From Cyanobacteria bacterium TGS_CYA1 (GTDB taxonomy: Bacteria; Cyanobacteriota; Vampirovibrionia; Obscuribacterales; Obscuribacteraceae), in assembly GCA_026129135.1 (NCBI GenBank), contig JAHCIQ010000002.1:372001-436000 (forward strand): DNA of 64,000 bases, in the 5' to 3' direction. A model generated the notes under the pieces. It had not been told where the DNA came from and did no database searches. It saw only the letters and a list, made by a program, of their open reading frames with translations. Below, in pieces: positions 60,660 to 64,000 of this stretch (its first letter is position 1; every line of letters begins with the position of its first letter). The position numbers and the translations under genes are program-made.

Positions 60660-61920
60660 GACAAACGAAATTAACAGACCAGAAAGAAACGAGCGATACG
60701 ATCGCTCAGAGCAAAAACTGCTCGAAAATGCGGTTATTGGTATGTTCGTTTCGGTTGCTATTATCATTTTGACCTGGAGCTTTTGCTGGTGGCGAAATCT
60801 AGAGCCGTGGAATAAACAGCAAGTTATTAATGTTTCTTTTCCAGAAGTTGCTAACTTGACTCAAAACGCCGCTGTCATCATTGACGGTACCAGAGTCGGT
60901 CGTGTCGATAAGGTAGAATGGGAAGCGAATAATCAGGTGCTCGTGCAGTTACGCATCTCTTCGCCTAAGCTAAAAGTGAGAACCGATGCCAAATTTCAAA
61001 TTCTCGCAGATGGCATCGTGGGTTCCAAATACGTCGAAATTATAATTCCAGACCATAACGACGAAAGCCTTCCTGTCTTGACCGAGGATACTCGCGTGGT
61101 TGGCGAGATGCCAGCACGACCAGAGCTTGCGCTGCAGAAAATCACTATTGGCCTGAGCCATTTAGATCCAGAACAAATGGTGCAAAACTATAGAGAAGAC
61201 AGAAAACGTGTTATTAGAGCCGCTGATCAGCTAGCTCTTTTAGCCGATGAAACAATGCCTGTAATAAAACACGCACTGCCTATCGAACACGAATTATTGC
61301 CCCTGACCAAAGAATTGAACAGGCTCACGGCTAAGCTTGGACGCATGATGGATAATCCAAAAATAAGTCGTGATTTAAAAGACACTGTTATTCAGGCGCA
61401 AAACACGATTACTTCTGCCAAGCAGTTAATTACAAAAATCGATACTATGGTGCACGACAAAGATATCAAAGAAGAGCTGCGCAATACTTTGAATAAGCTC
61501 GAAAAATCTACTGATACCATGTATGTCACAGTGAGCAAAGTCGAAAAGATAACCGACAATAAAGAGCTGCGCGATGATGTGAAAGAAATCTTGAGCAAGA
61601 CAAGAACCACGCTGGACAAGGCTGATACTCTTTTGAATAAGCCAGTCTTGAACTCGAATATGAAAGAGACTTTGACTAATGCACAAGAGGCGGTCGAGAA
61701 TATCAATACCGCAACCAAACAGCTCACTACTATTCTAGATAAGCGCTTTCCACTTATACACATGTTGGTTGGCCGTCCTGGTCGCATCAAGAAGGACGCT
61801 AAGCCAACCAAAGTCGATGTGCGCAAGGAAGTTGAAGAAGAGCGCAAGAATGAGCCAGTGCCCGAGATGAAGCCTGAGTTGAAGCCTGAAATCAAGCCTG
61901 AGGCTGCACCAGAAAATTAG
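60652..61920 (+). CDS. mlaD: MCE-domain protein (MlaD-like)
   Basis: A 422-residue protein starting at TTG 60652, with an AAGGA binding site inside the end of mlaE. One N-terminal membrane helix (AVIGMFVSVAIIILTWSFCW, about 28-47) precedes the MCE domain at about 60-145: VINVSFPEVANLTQNAAVII, DGTRVGRVDKVEW, AKFQILADGIVGSKYVEIII. A long alpha-helical region (150-370) with repeated D-x-L/T-x-K heptads follows, and the tail is Pro/Glu/Lys-rich (EMKPELKPEIKPEAAP). MCE proteins form periplasmic hexamers that carry lipid. The extended helix is longer than in E. coli MlaD and could reach towards an outer layer. The symbol is by homology only. Confidence 0.88.
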   Translation: MAETNEINRPERNERYDRSEQKLLENAVIGMFVSVAIIILTWSFCWWRNLEPWNKQQVINVSFPEVANLTQNAAVIIDGTRVGRVDKVEWEANNQVLVQLRISSPKLKVRTDAKFQILADGIVGSKYVEIIIPDHNDESLPVLTEDTRVVGEMPARPELALQKITIGLSHLDPEQMVQNYREDRKRVIRAADQLALLADETMPVIKHALPIEHELLPLTKELNRLTAKLGRMMDNPKISRDLKDTVIQAQNTITSAKQLITKIDTMVHDKDIKEELRNTLNKLEKSTDTMYVTVSKVEKITDNKELRDDVKEILSKTRTTLDKADTLLNKPVLNSNMKETLTNAQEAVENINTATKQLTTILDKRFPLIHMLVGRPGRIKKDAKPTKVDVRKEVEEERKNEPVPEMKPELKPEIKPEAAPEN

Positions 61921-61987
61921 GTTGTGTTTGATATCAAATTGCAAATGCCTTTTGTGTCGCCTAGAATGAAGCGATTTCTTAAAACCG

Positions 61988-62012
61988 GAAACGCTTGCTG
62001 GGTGGGCGTTTC
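61988..62012 (+). terminator. Probable terminator after the MCE gene
   Basis: GAAACGC at 61988-61994 pairs with GCGTTTC at 62006-62012 around an 11-base loop, followed by ATTTTG. The T-run is short. It lies about 68 bases after the mlaD stop within the 242-base gap to the next gene, which otherwise shows nothing clear. Confidence 0.55.
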
Positions 62013-62162
62013 ATTTTGAGATAGTTAGAAAAGTAGCTCAAATTTACTGTTCGCTGAACCAGTGATAGTTTCGAGGCTTAGAGATTTACAGACTTAATTT
62101 GCTTAAGCGGCTTCTTTCGGCAACAATCTAGTTAAGACTAATCTTTTGCGAGTCATTACTAT

Positions 62163-63599
62163 ATGCTTAATTTCCCCATTGAATTGGAGCGTTTTCCGCG
62201 TGTCATATCTATCTCGATTTTGGCTGGACTTATGCTTGGATTTCCAATCGGGCTCACATTTAGACAAGCCGATGATCTTGTCGAAGCACCGGCAGAAAGC
62301 TTAATTTGCCAAAAACCACTAGTTCAATTTTCTTCTAAAGAAAGTGAATACCTGACTTTAGCAAGGAAGTGGGTTCATGCTTCTCTTGAATGTCCATTCG
62401 TTTCGGAGTGCAAAATTGAGCCGACTTATATGGAAGATGTGATGACTGAATCTGCTCAAAAGCAATTCAAGAATTATTTTGGCACAATTGGTCTGGCAGA
62501 AAATTGCACCCGGATTTATGCTGTACGCGCTGAAATCTTCGATACCGACCAAAGCAAGACTGGTACCATGCTTCGCGTAGTTCTGAATGCACCGGAATCA
62601 CGGCTTCCGGCACATCAAACACTTTTTGAAATTAAGCTCGACAAGATTGGCAGCAAATTGAAAATTGCGGATTTTCACGCCCGACCTAAACACGAAGCGC
62701 CGCTGAAAGAGTTTGTGAAACTTGCTCGAGCCAGGGGTCTTGGCGAAATGAAAATAGAGGCAATTCAACTACTTGCTGATACTTCGATATTCTGGTCAGA
62801 AGATCAATTGCCAAACTTGAGAAAAGCGATTGAATTGAATCCTAATTTAGTGCTTGCGCATATCAAAAAATCTCGAATTCATGATCTGGAAAATGATAAT
62901 CAATCTGCACTCTTAGAGCTTAATGAAATTGTCCGTATTATGCCTGGCTATGCCAATGCTCTTATAGCAAGAGGGGTAACTAAGAGTAAACTCAAGGACA
63001 ACAACGGTGCAATTGCAGATTTCAACTCTGCAATAAAAAATTCACCTAAAAATCCTTGTGCTTATTTTTACAGAGGTCGCGAATTTTTAGAACAATGTCG
63101 ATATGACGAAGCATTAGCTGATTTTTCAAAAGCTGAAAAATTGGATAGAAAAGAAGCTGCATACCCTGGCGAAATCGGAAAAGCTCTTTTCTGGAAAGGT
63201 AAATACAAGGAAGCAATTAAAAAATTCGATCAATGCCTGGAAATAAAAGGTGATTCTATCGGTTATTCATTAAATCCACATTCTTTTGAGGTCTATCTGC
63301 CAGGATTTTTTACTTATACTGATCGATGCATTTATTTCGAAAGAGGGCTCACCTATCATTGGTTAAATGACAGAGCTAAAGCGAAAGCTGATTATCAAAA
63401 GGTATTGCGAACTAATTATTCTCAAGAAATCAAACTGGATGCGATTACTGGATTGGCTCGAATTAGAATTGACAAGGATAATACAGAAAGTATTCTTGCA
63501 GACTTTGACGCTCAAAGCCGAAATTTCAAGGATGCGCCGAACTTCAAAGAGTCAAGAAGTCTGCTCCTGGTAGCTTTGAAGAAAAAGTCTTGCAATTAG
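62163..63599 (+). CDS. TPR protein with N-terminal membrane anchor
   Basis: A 478-residue protein. A membrane segment (VISISILAGLMLGFPIGLTF, about 14-33) follows a short cytosolic start, so the rest is probably exported. Residues about 55-190 form an alpha/beta domain with four cysteines near residues 49, 77, 82 and 113 (CPFVSECKIEPTYMEDVM, AENCTRIYAVRAEIFDTD), perhaps disulfide-bonded. Five to six TPRs run from about 200 (LRKAIELNPNLVLAHIKKSR, NALIARGVTKSKLKDNNGAI, PCAYFYRGREFLEQCRYDEA, GEIGKALFWKGKYKEAIKKF). No named family for the front domain. Its stop is followed by the hemerythrin gene 191 bases on. Confidence 0.75.
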   Translation: MLNFPIELERFPRVISISILAGLMLGFPIGLTFRQADDLVEAPAESLICQKPLVQFSSKESEYLTLARKWVHASLECPFVSECKIEPTYMEDVMTESAQKQFKNYFGTIGLAENCTRIYAVRAEIFDTDQSKTGTMLRVVLNAPESRLPAHQTLFEIKLDKIGSKLKIADFHARPKHEAPLKEFVKLARARGLGEMKIEAIQLLADTSIFWSEDQLPNLRKAIELNPNLVLAHIKKSRIHDLENDNQSALLELNEIVRIMPGYANALIARGVTKSKLKDNNGAIADFNSAIKNSPKNPCAYFYRGREFLEQCRYDEALADFSKAEKLDRKEAAYPGEIGKALFWKGKYKEAIKKFDQCLEIKGDSIGYSLNPHSFEVYLPGFFTYTDRCIYFERGLTYHWLNDRAKAKADYQKVLRTNYSQEIKLDAITGLARIRIDKDNTESILADFDAQSRNFKDAPNFKESRSLLLVALKKKSCN

Positions 63600-63720
63600 A
63601 ACGTATATAAGAAAGGTACGCACGGCTCGATGTCGCCTCCAGGCTACATTAAACGGGTAAATGTCGCCCAAGGAGTACTGAATTTAATCTAAATTGGTCA
63701 ATTTTGTCGCTTTTGGAATA

Positions 63721-63747
63721 CATTTTTGAGGAATCACCTCAAAAATG
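63721..63747. promoter_or_regulatory. Perfect 27-base dyad upstream of the hemerythrin gene
   Basis: CATTTTTGAGG at 63721-63731 and CCTCAAAAATG at 63737-63747 are exact inverse complements around AATCA. TGCTATAAG, an extended -10-like element, lies at 63750-63758 and the ATG at 63791. The dyad thus overlaps the place where the -35 box would be, which suits an operator. There is no T-run, so a terminator is less likely. Confidence 0.6.
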
Positions 63748-63790
63748 AATGCTATAAGTCAGGCATGAACCAAAACGGAGTTTATTCATC

Positions 63791-64000
63791 ATGGTTAAAG
63801 TAAGTCTAGTCAACATATTAATCGCGGACCACCGCAGACTCGAAGGCATGTTCGAGCGTTGTCTCGACAGCCACACCCGTCACGACCAGGAAGAAATGGT
63901 CGACAAAATCATCAAGACTCTGGCGGTACACACACTTATTGAGGAAGACCATGTTTTTCCTCTTTTGAAAGAATTGAATAAAGAAGATGCTCTTGAAGCA
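63791..64000 (+). CDS. Hemerythrin HHE-domain protein, 3' end outside the window
   Basis: Seventy codons of a reading frame that runs off the right edge. The protein begins MVKVSLVNILIADHRRLEGM, with His14 in ADHRRLE, then His47 and His54 in AVHTLIEEDHVFPLL. These are the first metal-ligand histidines and the ExxH motif of the HHE hemerythrin cation-binding domain, which forms a di-iron or O2/NO-sensing four-helix bundle. The second half of the domain is not in the window, so a full set of ligands cannot be checked. The dyad at 63721 is a possible redox-responsive operator. The start is ATG 63791. Confidence 0.88.
   Translation, partial: MVKVSLVNILIADHRRLEGMFERCLDSHTRHDQEEMVDKIIKTLAVHTLIEEDHVFPLLKELNKEDALEA

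Overview
The window looks like the chromosome of a non-photosynthetic member of the Cyanobacteriota (Vampirovibrionia/Melainabacteria, most like the Obscuribacterales). This is inferred from gene style and not from a marker gene. Supporting signs are moderate GC, many lineage-specific exported WG-repeat, TPR and LRR proteins, proline-rich linker proteins, DUF4388 signalling proteins, eukaryote-like Ser/Thr kinases, an LL-diaminopimelate aminotransferase, and no photosynthesis, phage or transposon genes. An MlaE/MlaD pair, a Spy/CpxP-like protein and many signal peptides fit a cell with an outer membrane. No rRNA, tRNA, IS element or genuine CRISPR-Cas locus was recognised.

Layout. 1-7.4 kb: a WG-repeat protein cut by the window edge, a HigBA-like toxin-antitoxin pair, a lone N6-adenine DNA methyltransferase coupled by TAATG to a DUF4388/degenerate-GGDEF protein, and a DapL-type aminotransferase. 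7.5-12.5 kb (minus): a small basic protein, a GT-C membrane glycosyltransferase and two FecR-like exported paralogues. 12.6-16.6 kb (plus): a TPR lipoprotein, then a two-gene exported TPR cassette present twice in tandem with a terminator between the copies. 16.7-16.9 kb: four regularly spaced 26-bp palindromes. 16.9-23.6 kb (minus): an SGNH hydrolase-like protein, a multi-REC/Hpt/GGDEF response regulator, a proline-rich scaffold-like protein and homogentisate dioxygenase. 23.7-35.4 kb: mixed housekeeping genes (proC, rpiB, glycerate kinase), a GT2 glycosyltransferase, a second proline-rich scaffold paralogue, a PAS-PAS protein beside a divergent LuxR-type regulator, and a NERD nuclease-like protein with a hairpin over its ribosome binding site.

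35.4-44 kb: a double-LysM protein, an exported unknown, a DUF4388 protein, a membrane protein and a CHASE3/HAMP coiled-coil protein. 43.5-50.8 kb: pepA followed directly by three tandem transmembrane Ser/Thr kinases whose outer halves are leucine-rich repeats. 50.9-56.5 kb: a Spy/CpxP-like protein, a receiver protein, a hybrid histidine kinase with three receivers, and CheR. 56.6-58.5 kb (minus): DUF2283, DUF900 hydrolase and an exported protein. 58.9-64 kb: a second WG-repeat protein, MlaE-MlaD without an ATPase gene, a TPR protein, and the start of a hemerythrin gene behind a perfect dyad.

Together the genes point to a cell rich in phospho-signalling and cyclic-di-GMP-style regulators and in exported repeat proteins for surface or protein contact. 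The least explained elements are an N-terminal double-tryptophan module shared by three scaffold/signalling proteins, the kinase-LRR trio, the duplicated TPR cassette and the palindrome array.
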